Shown piece by piece: positions 24,501 to 41,567 of a DNA stretch of 64,000 nt. The notes under the pieces were generated by a model, which saw only the letters and a program-made list of their open reading frames with translations, was not told the DNA's origin and ran no database searches. The first letter of the stretch is position 1. Each line of letters begins with the position of its first letter. The DNA comes from Hirudo medicinalis (taxonomy: Eukaryota; Annelida; Clitellata; Hirudinida; Hirudinidae). The DNA lies in assembly GCA_011800805.1 (NCBI GenBank), contig MPNW01000336.1:92501-156500 (forward strand), given 5' to 3'. Both the position numbers and the translations under genes were made by a program.

Positions 24501-25761
24501 TTAAAGTGGATTATCAGCAGACAAATTCTCATTGCTTTTCTTCCACTTGAAGAAAATAAGCAGATCAACTAACATTGTCTTGGCTTCTTGCCATGTCTTG
24601 CCCCATACATAGACTCCATGTCTCCTCACAAGAACTGCACAAGAATCAGGATAGTCCTTCATTGCTTGAGCCATTTCATCCTTTTCAAAGAAAATGTAAA
24701 ATTTAAGAAAGAAAACACATTTGAAGAGTAAAAATAAATTAACAAACCTTAAGTTCATGTTCAAATGGTGTATTTTCAATTATTGGTACCACGAGGACAT
24801 CATCATATCGGAAGTTCTTTCCTTAAAACAATCATTGAATATTAATAAACATCCAATTTTTAAATTTTATGGTCAATTAGCTAAACTTATAAGACACAAG
24901 AAATCTACCAGTGGAATCATTCTTTATGCCCTTTATCATTTCAAGATGAGTGACTTTGAATTCTTTGCCTGGGTTCAACATGGTACACATCACTGCTGCT
25001 TTAGAATGGGAGTGAATTACAGCTCCAGCACCTTAAATAATCAAACATCAATAATGGACAATAATTAACTCCTAGTTGACCTAGTGCCAAACGAAAGGTT
25101 ATGTTTGGTGAAAAGTAAATTTAAGAAGTATATTTTAATGGTTATTTCGGTCAAAGAAGTTACCTAACCTCGCAACGTGTAAGCATTCATAAAAAGAGGA
25201 GTACATTGACTTTTTTTCAAATGAGAATTTTTGGGATGTTCAAGATCTTGCCCTTCAATATCTTGCACAAACAAATCTTCTGGCTGAAGTCAGTGGAACA
25301 ATTTAAGCTTTTTAATGTCAAACAATGTTAACAAAATCAATCAGTGTTATACTTGAATTAATTCCTTTTGAACACCTGAAGGGGCAATGTATATTTTATT
25401 CCTGCCAAGAAATTGGTTTTAAAATATTGCTGTCAATAAATATGAAAAATATAGTTCAAATTCTTGAGCATCACATAGAATATAAAAACATAACCAGCTA
25501 GTTAAAGACTCTTTAATTATTAATTTGATTTCAAATTTAAATATTTCTAACTCGTTTTTAATGCTTATTCCTCCTCCTGTTCCTGTGACCCATCCCAAGT
25601 GATAAAATTGATGGCACAATAAAGGAATCAATTTCCTCGGATCATTCTGCAACAAGCCATCATAATTTAGGTTTGCATAACCAAAAAGATAACGCATTGT
25701 AAACATTAACAATTAGGTTACGAATTACATGAAAATATACCTCGTATTCCGTCAGGTTCAT
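24501..25761 (-). CDS. APIP: Methylthioribulose-1-phosphate dehydratase (APIP/MtnB)
   Basis: Cytosolic zinc enzyme of the methionine salvage pathway; it dehydrates 5-methylthioribulose-1-phosphate. In vertebrates the protein also binds Apaf-1. It starts with the 7-codon exon MNLTEYE (25741-25761). Then come [20 protein letters not shown] and [10 protein letters not shown] (exon about 25553-25648), and [14 protein letters not shown] (about 25355-25405). An exon near 25165-25285 encodes [15 protein letters not shown] sequence, and one near 24900-25035 encodes [15 protein letters not shown] with the zinc HxH pair. The last exons contain [18 protein letters not shown] and [20 protein letters not shown] with the third zinc His. 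The C-terminus, ending [10 protein letters not shown], is shorter than in human and diverged after KTM. Length is close to the family norm. Confidence 0.9.
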
Positions 25762-25841
25762 CGTGCTAATTTTGACACAATTAGAAACAATATCACCAAC
25801 GACAACGCAACAGCCGTTCGTTCAAAGTCCTTGTTTATATA

Positions 25842-25975
25842 GAATTGTATAACTTGGAATGCTAAAGGTCGCACAATCACTTTGCAATGTCAGTCCCCAA
25901 ATCAATATTTCTATTAAATGTTCTTATACATATATGTTGCTTGGTCGACATCAGCCAGGGTGTCGTGCCTCTCGG
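25842..25975. repeat. Diverged repeat C, copy 1
   Basis: TATAACTTGGAATGCTA at the left and GGTCGACATCAGCCAGGGTG at the right recur in the same order and orientation at 26175-26491. The second copy is longer because the tRNA-like segment sits within it. Confidence 0.65.
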
Positions 25976-26174
25976 CAATAAAACTAAGAGTTATCCTAGC
26001 GAAGGTATAACAACCACGTGCCTCGCAGTCCTTTGACAACAGAGTCTTTGGTTTCATTGTTTCTCAGCACATCATCACACCTGTTAAAGCATTAGCCTAT
26101 AGCAGTTCAACGCAAAGAATTTTGGAGAAGCTCTGGACATAGGATCCTGATTGAATCAGCTAAAGACACAAACA

Positions 26175-26491
26175 GTATAACTTAGAATGCTACTAGTAGT
26201 CATACGATTACTTACGCAAATTTGCACGATTTTAGTCCCCTCACCGAGATTGGTGTTCTTATGTTGATGTTTGTTGATTAACTTCCAATACGCATCTAGA
26301 TGATTTGAACGGTGGGATAAGCAATGGGATTCGAATCCGTGATGACATCCTGAGAGGCGGAAGTGTCAGCCATTAGACCATGCGGGAGCATTAATGTGTA
26401 TATGTAGTATTAATGTCCATTAAATAACATTATTTGCAGGTTTGTTTTATTATATGTTACCTAGTCAATATCGGCTGGGGTGTCGCGGCTC
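26175..26491. repeat. Diverged repeat C, copy 2
   Basis: TATAACTTAGAATGCTA starts this copy and AGTCAATATCGGCTGGGGTG ends it, paralleling 25842-25975. The extra middle part includes the tRNA-Glu-like sequence at about 26321-26389. Confidence 0.65.
26321..26389 (-). repeat. tRNA-Glu-like sequence, probably tRNA-derived SINE or pseudo-tRNA
   Basis: The minus strand begins GCTCCCGCATGGTCTAATGG, an A-box-like D arm resembling tRNA-Glu. It continues with CGCCTCTCAGG around a CTC anticodon-like loop and has GGATTCGAATCCC as B box. The acceptor stem does not pair and the anticodon stem is broken, so it is not a functional tRNA. Confidence 0.55.
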
Positions 26492-26943
26492 TTAGGCTAC
26501 ATGGGAACACTGTTGGTGTTTTTGATTCGCCCTTCATTCACTGGGGACTAGGGGTGTATACTTACAAGCAAAAAAAAATCAGACTTCTAAGGAGTTAGAT
26601 CTTTGGCATTTAAAAAGCAAAAAAAAAGGTCTGAGATGACGCCCTTAGTTACATCTTTTTTTTTTAAATATTTTAATCACCGTCAAATCCTCTTTTAAGT
26701 CCAGTGAATTGATGGCTTTTTCCGGAAGTACTGTCCCAGCAAGCACCGACAGACGGGGACCGTGCGGTCTGAAGATGGGTTGCCCGGTTTGCCCAGTTCA
26801 GCGGGTTATGGTCGGCCAAAATGTCGGAATAGGGACGGGACCCGTAAGGGAAAGAAGCTAAGGTGTAGTTATAATAAAGTTACTCACCATGGGTTACCGA
26901 TGTGAAATAACTTTATCATGGATTTTCTGAATGATCTTTTAAA

Positions 26944-27024
26944 GTGATATATTTTTAGAAAGGTATTTTAGTGTAAATTCATAATAATACATTTTCTAAA
27001 TTTGGACAATTTTTTTCGATTTCT
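26944..27024. repeat. Diverged repeat D, copy 1
   Basis: ATATTTTTAGAAAGGTATTT and the following 60 bp recur about 360 bp downstream (27304-27381) in direct orientation with moderate divergence. Nothing coding is seen. Confidence 0.75.
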
Positions 27025-27303
27025 ATACCGAAGCACGTCCTTCAATATGAAATTTATTGGATCTGCAGCCATTGCAGCAACATTCCTTTACCTCCTCTAG
27101 AGGAGTTCGATGACAATGATAAACAATGAAAAATAAAATAATAAAAAACAAATGCCTTCAATTTAAACTCAAAAATAATATATGAATTATATATTTCACA
27201 TATTTTATCTTTGTTTTTGTTTATTTTTTTCTCACCCTGCTGGCTAGTTTTTTTTATTACATTTTCACACCGTGCGCCTAAGAAGCGATTGTAGAATATC
27301 GAA

Positions 27304-27381
27304 ATGGTATATTTTTAGAAAGGTATTTCAATTTAAATTCATAATATATTTTCTAAATTTTGACATTTTCTCAATTTCTAT
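27304..27381. repeat. Diverged repeat D, copy 2
   Basis: Direct repeat of 26944-27024, matching through the TTTTCTAAATTT and TTTCTATGC portions. The pair could be the ends of a small non-autonomous element. Confidence 0.75.
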
Positions 27382-27710
27382 GCAAGAGAGGATGAAACTT
27401 CGAACAACGATAACAGTTTCTCTTAACACAAACTTTTTATTACATACACGATATCTAGCTTGTCAATGTCTTTCAGATAAAAACAAAATTGACTCTCTCA
27501 ATCCGTTCCGAAGTTATTAACGTTCAAAGTTCTTGCCAGAGAATTGCCAACGTCACCGTCGTCTCTGCAGATTTTTTATCAGAGGCCCGGGAGCCCATAC
27601 GCTAACGAAATAATTTCATGTGAGCACAGCTAAATTGTAAAATTTATAAAAAGGCTTCTTAATATCAGTGGTCAGGTTGTTGGGAGCGGTTGTTGTATCA
27701 CCTTGGATAT

Positions 27711-29912
27711 ATGGAGGGAATTTTACAAAAACTTTTACTTGGAAAAGATTGCAGTAGTCTACGCAAATGTTGTATCAAAGAAATAGAAAGGGTTGCATCG
27801 CCTATAGCACGTGATGAATTTTTGTTGAAGTATGTCATCCCAAACGTACCCTGCATCCTAGAACCATGGGCAACAAAAGAGTGGCCATCAATCAAGGATT
27901 GGGTAGAAAATGGCACCAACAGAATCAATAGAAGAATTTTAAATGACAAATTTGGTAGGTCAACATGTCACTTTGATTACATAAGCGTTTGGAACCATCA
28001 CACCAATTTTCCTAAGGACAATTTAATTGTAAAAGCAATAGTTATGATAACAATCTATCTCAGATTTCTGTAGCTCCAGTTTTTTATTTATTATATTGGA
28101 ATCACAGATTACTTATGTAGCTATTTTTTCTGCATTTAGAGAGTGAAGTTAAATTGAGTACCAATTGCAGCCTCAGTTTCTTTGCACATTGAGGAATATT
28201 ACTCACTTTGTGATGGGATTTATGAACATTTCTTTTTCTTCTGCTTAGTTGTGGCATTAACATTATGTAATATTTCATCTTTCACAGTCCTCAGATAAGC
28301 AATAATGTAAGAATAGTTACATTGTGTTTTTGAGTATCTCCCAATTGGACAATTGTTCTGACAGGATTGTCAAAAGTGCCTGTGGTTGAGTGCAGAAACT
28401 CATCTGGCTATGGATCTGTTACCTGTCTGCAAATGCTTTTTATAGACTTCATGACATACCTGGATTCATCAAAAAATGACCAACAAAAATGTCTTTATTT
28501 GAAAGATTGGCATTGCTACAGGTAATTTCTTCACAAAAGTCACAAACATTTTTAAATATACAAAATTCTTGTCAGAGAACATCCCAACTACAAATTTTAT
28601 GACAATCCAATTTATTTCCAATCTGATTGGCTAAATGAATTTTGGGATGACCAAGATGATGACTACAGATTTGTTTATATTGGACCAAAAGAGTCATGGT
28701 AGGATTAGTTGCATATGTCCATGAAATAACAACATTTGACTTGAGTAAAAATTTATTAGGACCCCCCATCATGCTGATGTGTTTAGGTCCTACAGTTGGT
28801 CTGCCAACATATCTGGAAGGAAAAAGTGGATCATCAACTCTGCCTGTAGACTTATATTCTCTATATAAAATTATAAGTCATTACATTGTAACATTGCATT
28901 AAATGTCATCACATTATATTATACTTCGTAATATATAAACAATCAGTTTACTTTGTAATTTCACTGCATTGCTGTTACACTATACAGATATTTTATTATC
29001 ACTAAGGCATTTAAAATTTAAATTATCCAAGACTTAAATAGGTCAGTTCTTATATCCCAGCCTAAACTTAATGAATATACGTGTTTATGACCCCAACTTT
29101 CCATTATTTTTAGGCTTCAATTCTAATTCTCAAAACTGTGATTGTCCAAAAGTTCTAGAAATTACACAGGAAAGAGGAGAGATAATATTTATTCCAAGTG
29201 GATGGTTTCATGAAGTGCACAATCTGGTATTACTAATTACTTCATGGATCATGCAAAGTATTTTGTGGACTTTGTACTTTCAGGAGGAGACCATTTCTAT
29301 TAACCATAACTGGATAAATGCCTTCAATATTGATTTGTGTTGGAAATACTTGAAAGACCAATTGGCATCTGCAGAAAGAGAAATTATTGAATGGAAGCAT
29401 GTCGAGGAGTTTTCAGAACAATGCCAGGTTTGATACCTACAATGTGTACCAACAGTTCTGCATTTAACCACTAATAGTTGTTCCCTAATGGCATATTTAA
29501 ATTCATTCTTCAGAAAATTTTAAGAGCTGACACTGGCATGGACTATGGGGACTTTTTCAATTTTATCCACTTCATAGCAATAAGAAGGATGATATTCATT
29601 GAAAACTGCATGGAATTCAGTGGCACCCAATCATCTACTGTGATTTTAGAACACAATTCATGTTGCAAGTTACAATGCACCTTCCAAAAAACAACAGATC
29701 AATTTTTAAAGGGGGACGCAACATTATATTTGATCGATCTCAACAGAATAATCCATGTGCTAGATGACTTTATTAAAGAATTGCATTTGTATGATTGTAC
29801 TAAACCGATCAGTGACAAATGTTCATGCCAACCCTTAAAATTCCTGAGCTTGTTAGAATGCTTCACTGCCACTGCACTTAGCTGCTTGAATAAGAGACAC
29901 CAAATAAAGTGA
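27711..29912 (+). CDS. JMJD4: JmjC-domain 2-oxoglutarate/Fe(II) oxygenase JMJD4
   Basis: JMJD4 hydroxylates the translation termination factor eRF1 in vertebrates; that role is inferred here from family. The start ATG is at 27711 (MEGILQKLLLGKDCSS). Exons are about 27711-27954, 28365-28521, 28566-28698, 28760-28845, 29060-29226, 29283-29428 and 29515-29912. Key stretches are KVPVVECRNSSGYGS, CLYLKDWHCYR, FQSDWLNEFWDDQDDDYRFV, the iron motif HADVF within TPHHADVFRSYSWSANISGR, FIPSGWFHEVHNL with the distal iron His, and TISINHNWINAFNIDLCWKY. Length (about 390 residues) fits the family. An AATAAA overlaps the last codons. It lies upstream of and co-oriented with the JMY/WHAMM gene. Confidence 0.93.
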
Positions 29913-31828
29913 AAAATATTTGCTTTTGCCTTGAAAATTATTATGAGTGGGTCATTTGGCAAGTCTAAATTTAGCATGGAACTCAAATTGTTGTTCAAAT
30001 GCGTCATTTCACCAAATTCACTTAAAAGCTAGATTCAAAAGAGTCCCATCACTCATGTGGATGTACAAGGCATCAGTTAGGGCAAAAGCGCATTTGACAT
30101 TTTACGTATTAAGATTGTTCTAGGCATGTCAGACAACCATAGGGCAAATGTTGCACATCATTCGCCAAGGGTTCGTTGGCATAATGCAATAAGTTGCTTC
30201 ATCATCCATGCCCCGACTTCCCGTAATTAAACTGGCTCTCAGAAATTCAGTAACTTCAAAATAATCAGATATATGCTTGTCTATGAACTCATCACAGACG
30301 CCAGTTTGGGAATATAAACCGGAACAGCAACTTGCACGAACACAGCAATATAGCATGCAACGACAAAATGCAAACACACATTAATAGAAAATTACAAACG
30401 GAAAAATAAGCGCAAATCAACAAAGAATCATAAATTTTTATAACGCATGTTTTTTACTATTTATGAATATTAAATTTATTGTAAAGTAGTTTTTATTTAC
30501 GTTATAATGATTTACTTGAAAAAGTTATAGATTTTTTTTTCATTTTGTAGATTTCCATATTATGTACTTGACCATTACATATTATAATTGATTTTATTGG
30601 ACCAAATATAAATTTCATAATAAAAATTCATATTAAAATTGTGAAACATAGTAACGCTAATGTCATCTGATATTCTCGCTTATGGATAGACCCACGGTAG
30701 TCAACCTAAAAAAAAATAAATAAATAAAAACTAAATAAAAGAAAAACTACAAATGCAGAATAATAATGTATAAAAAACATGAAACGGTTTTACAGGTTGT
30801 CGGAACTTAACATTTAAGATTTTGTTTATTGAGTGTAAATGAATGATGACCAGAGCATTTAATAGACAATTATAATATAAAAGTTATCCATAAAATCTCG
30901 GTAGAATTAGTTAGGTGTCCAAAATATTACATGAGTTATAGATAATTATTTTGGATGTATAGTTTTATTTTAGTATATTGATATGGCAGGTTTCAGGGTT
31001 TTTTTTTTCCGAATGAGAGGCAAAATTGATGTTGTACTCTTGAACTTATTCGAATGGCAAGCCGGAGAGAATGAGAACTAAAATAAAAATTAAAACCATT
31101 AAAGAAATAATTCATATAAGAAATACATTGACAATGTCTTGACTATAGTTGGGGAAGTTTTGGCCAATCTTGCCCAGACTACCCTAAAATATCGGAAATG
31201 AAGGCCTGCTACAAGTTGAAATCTTTTCCCATATGCGGACGAAAATGACAAATTAAAAATTTTGATCTGAAATGCCCAGCGTTGCAATGAAGATATTTTG
31301 AATATTTTTTTCGGTGAACAATATCCAGTCTTAATCGGCGCATGATGTAAAATTGCATCAGTTTCCAGTTAATAAAACGATATACTGCTTACTAATTAAT
31401 CTCAATAACTAAAAATCTCTAAAAAATCTCATTTACTAGCAAATGTGCTAACTGGCAAAGGATTTAATTAATACAAATTTAGATTTTATAAATGTGGGAT
31501 TTAATCTGTTTTGATGATTTAACCCGAATACCTTTTGTTACACAGCTGTTGCTTTGTAAGCTCAGTTAATTGTTGTTGTGGATAGACCAGCTGATTGCGT
31601 TGTTAGGTTCCCAAACTTTTCATTGTTCCATTATTTCTGTCATTTAAGGAGAATTTAAATAATATTTACCACAACTTCTTTTCATCATTTTGGTGAGTCC
31701 CAGTTCATCGGATTTTGTTGTTGCATTAGCTTTGTGTCGAAGTAACAACACTGATTAACTACTTAACTTTTTTGTCGAAAGTTGTGGAAGTTCGAAAGAA
31801 AAGTGGTATTTTTAAGAGACGCAAATCA
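29913..31828. other. Intergenic region, no gene seen
   Basis: AT-rich sequence between JMJD4 and the JMY/WHAMM gene. Short open frames (for example 30129-30377 minus and 31099-31287 minus) show no recognised family or splice context. The promoter of the next gene should lie near 31500-31770. Confidence 0.55.
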
Positions 31829-34800
31829 ATGGGACAAGATGAAGATATCGACGATTGGCTATGTCTTACAAATGGCTTTCACCGCGATGTTTCGTCGCCT
31901 GTTTTGCCAACAATTGAAGTGTTCCGGTCGTTAAACTCTGTGGTAATTGAAAAGGATGAGAGAAGTGGTCAAGCTCCCAAGAAAACATATTTGACATTGG
32001 ATGAACTTTCGGGCATTCATGGCAAATTGTTGGAGTTTGACATTAACCTTCCGCCTTTTCCAGTAAAATTTGAGACATCATCATGGTATTCATATTTTTT
32101 CCAAGGGAGTCCATCATTAGACGATGATTTGTGCATGCAATTAGCAAGTTATTTTAGAAAAGTTTATTCTGTGATAGACAATGATATTCTGGATCACATA
32201 ATATTCTTGGAAGATTTAGATATTGCCAAATATTTTAAAGATTTGCGGAATAATGACATTGATGAGCTTAAAAAGAGTGTTGCTGTGACATCAGAACAAT
32301 TAAGCAATTATTTGACTGAATCACATGACGTCACTTCATTTGAAAGTTTAAAGGAAATTTATGATGCTGAAGACAAGTTAATGCTTGATTGGCAGAGAGC
32401 TTTATCTCACCTACATTACAGTCTTAAGTTACCATTGTGCGGGATAAAGGATCCTGCAACTTGTCAATCAGCAATAAAAAACTTTCAGAGCAATTTCCAA
32501 CAGGATTGTGATGGTTCGTCTGATGATTTTAAAATTGCAAAACTCAAAGTTGAATGCCAGTTATCAAAACTGAACATTGAGTTCTTTTCAAAAACAGTTG
32601 CCTCTTACAAGAGTAAGTATGACTTTCTTTATAACTTTGTTCAGTGTTTTAAAATTATTCACTTATTTGTGCAGGTGCAATTGAAAGAATTCAGAGTCAT
32701 TTTAACAATTTTAAGGAAGAACCATATGAATCTTTGATTGCAAACAGATTTGAAAGGTGAATAAGCTTTTAAGAATAAGTAAACATAAAACATTTCATGA
32801 TAAAATACTCATTATCTTACCTCAACTTACCTTATGTTGTTGTTATGATTACAATTTGTTTACAATGATTATAATTTGTTTACACCAAAAATGAATTTCA
32901 ATTTCAATAGGTTATCGGCAGAAATGTCGAGAGACAAAGTTCAAATATTATGGAATCAAAAGCATATCTTAAAACTCAAGCTGTGTTATTTTATCTCCCA
33001 GGTATTTTAAATCATCAGCAATATTTGTAATATTTAATCTTTTATTATTATTTATTATTCATTGTGCATGCAAGCCATTAAGTCTGCTGTAATTTAATAA
33101 CAGGATTCAAACCAAATGAAGAGGTGCAATGACTTGAAACTCAAAATGTTCAAGAAAAGGTTAGAAATCAAAAAGGAAATACTTGCAAGAAAATTGTTGG
33201 AAAAAAAGAAAATGAAGAAAAAGATCAAAAGCAAGCGAAATTTCATTTCATAAGAAAAACAATTTGAGCGAGACTTGATTAATATTTGATTAATACTTGT
33301 CGTTTTGTTCACAATCATGTTTAGAATTACATTACACCAACATCTTATTGTTGTACGTTCACAGCAGCACATTCCTTCATTTCTTAATGTTTTCGTAATA
33401 AAATAAGCTGTTACCAAAAATATTGGTACATTGATTTGTTGTATAAAATTGTGGATTTTATGACTGTTACTTTTATTTAAAGGTGCATACTCCACATTAG
33501 AGATATTTTATGATGCACAGATGGAATTTTGTGATCGTGATGATGAACAGTGTCCTCTAATTAATCAAGAACCAAATATCTCAGAAGAAATAAAAAAATT
33601 GGATGGAATAAACAAAGAAATATCAACTCTTGGTAGCTCCATTGCAAGGATAAGATTAAAAATTGTGTGTTAACAAATGAATTATTGCTTTGCAATTATG
33701 TATAATTGTGGTTATTTACATTTTCAGATTACATTGATGAACAATGACATTGATGCCAACAATAACAGCCAATTGACAGAAGTACAAGTTAACATGGGGG
33801 TAGGAAATGCTATTTTCGGCATTTTAGCGGATCTTTTGAGTGCTCTGTGCATCGATGAATAGAATATGAAGGCACTTTTTTAACATGCTACCATTTATGC
33901 GACACCCCTACCCCGGGCTGCTCCCCGGCAGTACAGGCTGGGTTGTGAATATGACATGTAAACGGCTGATGCCAATAACAACACCTATGGGAACCTGTTC
34001 ATCCAACCTGCTATTCATGAAGTTGTCAAATGAAATGTTTATTTCATTATTTATTTGTAGTATATGTGTTGTTGAGAGTATTTTTTAACGTTTGATTATC
34101 AATGAAGCAGCAATTAATTAAGATAAGGAAGACCAATCTCAACATTGAGTTTATTAAATTAATATTTCGTACTAAAATGACCCACTGATTTACTTTACTA
34201 AATTGTTGGTTAGGATCATCACATTCATCTGGGACAAGTGATATTTTCTCAAAAAAGAGCAGATATCCAGCTTAAGAACGTGTTTGAACAACCCGGTCAT
34301 TCATCATTCATCCCCCCACCTCCCCCTCCACCACTGATCCTTCCCCAACAACCACCAAGAGATGAAACCTCACCCCCTAAAAAAGAAATGAAATTGATGG
34401 AGGTCCCTAAAGATGTGCATAGTTTTAGTTTCATTTGCTTCCATAGCAATGTCGTTGCTGCACATAATTGTTTCTATTGGCGTGGTTGTCTTATTTTACT
34501 AACAATAAACTTACAAATAAAACTCATATTATTCTACAATAGAAGTCATTTGCATCTGCACATTATCAATATATCTACTTAAAGATGCAGTAGTTTTCAA
34601 ATTGTTTGCAAAAACATATCCTATTGATATGCTTGATTATGAAAATATTATATGATTAACATATTATAAATAATAGTAATTATTAATTATTAATCAGCTG
34701 AAAATTAGATTTTATCATTAATATTGATTTATTTTTTTGACAGAAAGAACAGTTCCTGGTGACTCTGAGCATGCTTTCAGATGCAAAAGCCAAGTTGAGA

Positions 34801-35224
34801 AAATCCAATCAAGTTGTTCAACCATCAGTAAAAGGTTAAGATATCATTTAAAATTTAGATTTTTCGAGGAATTTATTGAATATAAATTTAATTAAGGTTA
34901 AATGTAATAATGACCGTATCATTTATTTAATTACGCTATTTATATTATATGTTAAATAAATTGCAATGAATTACAAAGAACATTGAAAGCTTGCTTTGAC
35001 CAAAGTATATGTTGTTAGACACCTCAGGCTTTGTGGTTACAACCTCACAATTAGCCACACAATTAGCCAAGTTGAAACCTACCCAAGCCCGCACTAATGT
35101 CCTCAAACCGAAGCCTCAAGAAAATGACCAATTGAGTTTTTTGAAAGAAGCGATGGAGAAGATCAGAATATCCCTTGAGAGCACTCATGAAGATGAAGAT
35201 CAAAGTTTTGATGAGTTTGAATAA
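31829..35224 (+). CDS. JMY/WHAMM-family actin nucleation-promoting factor
   Basis: Binds membranes, microtubules and actin and activates Arp2/3 in vertebrates. The first exon (31829-32612) starts at MGQDEDIDDWLCL. An upstream in-frame stretch begins with TTG and is not needed. Its segment LTLDELSGIHGKLLEFDINL, later WYSYFFQGSPSLDDDLCMQL, parallels the JMY WMD domain. Coiled-coil exons follow: 32675-32757, 32911-33000, 33483-33665 with FYDAQMEF, and 33729-33795. A proline-rich exon (34214-34419) has seven consecutive Pro, then a WH2-like SDAKAKLRKSNQ (34742-34835), and a connector/acidic tail FLKEAMEKIRISLE...SFDEFE (35016-35224). The usual terminal Trp is Phe. A Lys-rich open stretch at 33104-33252 does not join in phase. 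JMY and WHAMM could not be told apart. Confidence 0.85.
33104..33252 (+). other. Lys-rich possible alternative exon in the JMY/WHAMM gene
   Basis: After a good acceptor (AATAACAG) the frame reads DSNQMKRCNDLKLKMFKKRL and continues into LEKKKMKKKIKSKRNFIS, then stops. It is in phase with the upstream exon ending at 33000. I found no donor that rejoins the exon at 33483 in frame. It may be an alternative terminal exon giving a truncated coiled-coil protein. Confidence 0.4.
33885..34020. other. GC-rich intronic patch
   Basis: ACCCCGGGCTGCTCCCCGG and the following sequence stand out from the AT-rich intron of the JMY/WHAMM gene. No homology was recognised. It is probably an element fragment. Confidence 0.3.
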
Positions 35225-36239
35225 AGCCTCAGTCATGGCAGCCTTGTTAGTCATGCATTCGAATCTCGCCTTCATAACTTGGACTGTCTCTGTTGTTGAA
35301 TTTTATTCATTTAATTAAATATTTTACATCGTGTAGAGCCAATTGTGATGCATGTTTGACATTTACGTTTTGAAATTAGGTTTCTTTTTGTATTTTCTGG
35401 ATAGTTCTGCAGAAAATTGATTTAATAATCGAGTCATCAATATCTGTGTTCCAAATTTGAGTGGGAGTACTCCAGAATCTTTAAAAACAAAGACTAGTTA
35501 TATTTTTAAATGTTTCATAAGCTAAAACTGTTGGACTGGGTGGAAGACGGTGAATTGCTCCTTACCCAGGGAGCCAAAAATTTGTGATGAAGGAGTTATT
35601 GCAGAGATTTAACACCCTAGAACAATGAAACTGAAGAGGAAAAATAGGCGATGTTTGATCATAATGAATGGAGGAATTGGGGTTCTTTCTAAAAAAGGAC
35701 GATTTCGTCATTTCAGATGATTTTGATGAGAGGCCAAACGTTTAAGAACTTCCTCAAGAGACTTCTAAATTTACCTCTTTATCCAAAATTTCATTGAAAT
35801 AAATAAAAACTCACTATATAACGTTAATAAATCAAGGAATCGATTGTGGTCTGGATGGTGATTTATATGGGAAGCCAGAAATAGGCTCCCATTTAAAAAA
35901 AATATCAATTTGATTGTTTAGATAGGTTTTGTCCGTGATTATTTTTAGATACACACAGATGCACTCTCATTATAATTACAATTTTGGTGAAATCAAATTT
36001 TAAAAATTGAATAAAATTAATGATTCATTTAGTTTTGAAATCTTGTGATTAAATGTATACACAACAATATATGTTCCACAACGTATTATATCTTTGTATT
36101 GCAGTGAGTGTTGTTTGAGGATCTTGCTTCTTGTGCTAAGTAAACATATTTACTACTCGCTCGGTTAAAGTGCTTGGAAATAACTTTGTCAACAGTGATT
36201 GTTTTTGTTATTTGTCATAGGATTGTTTTTAAATAAGTC
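35225..36239. other. Intergenic region before NSUN2
   Basis: No exon is supported. A short open piece near 35520-35590 reads KLLDWVEDGELLLTQGAKNL but lacks context and may be an element remnant. The NSUN2 promoter should lie close to 36100-36230. Confidence 0.5.
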
Positions 36240-40888
<4,649 letters not shown>

Positions 40889-41567
40889 ATGAATGAGTTG
40901 GAAGTCATTGACAGTGCATTTCATTTGTTTATGTGTGTCGTTTTGAATACATTGTGATGATTAAAGACTACAACATAATTTGTTAATGGTTTTAATTTCG
41001 ACTGGGGAGGCTTCGGGAGAAAGGAGGTGCAAATAGTTGAGATTTTACTGCCTGATGAGTCACATTTTCTTTTACTGTTTAAATGGTATATTTAGAATTT
41101 GATGAACTACATTTAAATTATAAAATTTTGTTCTTTAAATTTGTTTCAATTTACTAAATTAAATAATTATACAAGTTTCATTTTTAATCGATCCGCGAGG
41201 TAAATGTGGTAAACTAAACCGGTGCTTGAAGCTTAGATTTCTGGGATGGAGCCGAATAAATAATAAAAACTTGAGTTGGGGCTTGACGACGATATGTCGA
41301 AAGAAGAAAGGTAGCATTACTTAAAATGACGCTTGCTTTAGCGATTAATAATTTGTAAACTTGTGAATCGTACTCGCTTTCTAGATGTATGCTGCTTGTT
41401 TTATACCACTACTTAACAATTAAAATGAACAACATTTAGAAATTGATATATTATTTATTTATTCGAAACAGTAGGACGGATGGCAACATATCAATATTTT
41501 GAAACTTTAAATCTTTTATCTTAGGTATCCTACTTCTTATCAAGAAGTAGATAATATACCAGTAATT
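40889..41567. other. Intergenic region, NSUN2 to KCTD9
   Basis: It holds the NSUN2 3' end (a GATTAAAGA near 40960 could act as poly(A) signal) and the KCTD9 promoter. No KHA-type N-terminal exon for KCTD9 was recognised. ATGTCGAAAGAAGAAAGGTA at 41295 could be a tiny first exon but is unsupported. Confidence 0.5.

Larger units (their letters stand above)
25762..27710. other. Intergenic region between APIP and JMJD4, made of old repeats
   Basis: APIP and JMJD4 are divergent, so both promoters should lie here. The interval contains two repeat pairs (C and D), a tRNA-Glu-like element and a GC-rich patch at about 26725-26870. No protein-coding exon was recognised. Confidence 0.6.

Noticed and set aside
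26321..26389. Functional tRNA-Glu gene on the minus strand
   Set aside because: The boxes look right but the acceptor and anticodon stems do not pair properly.
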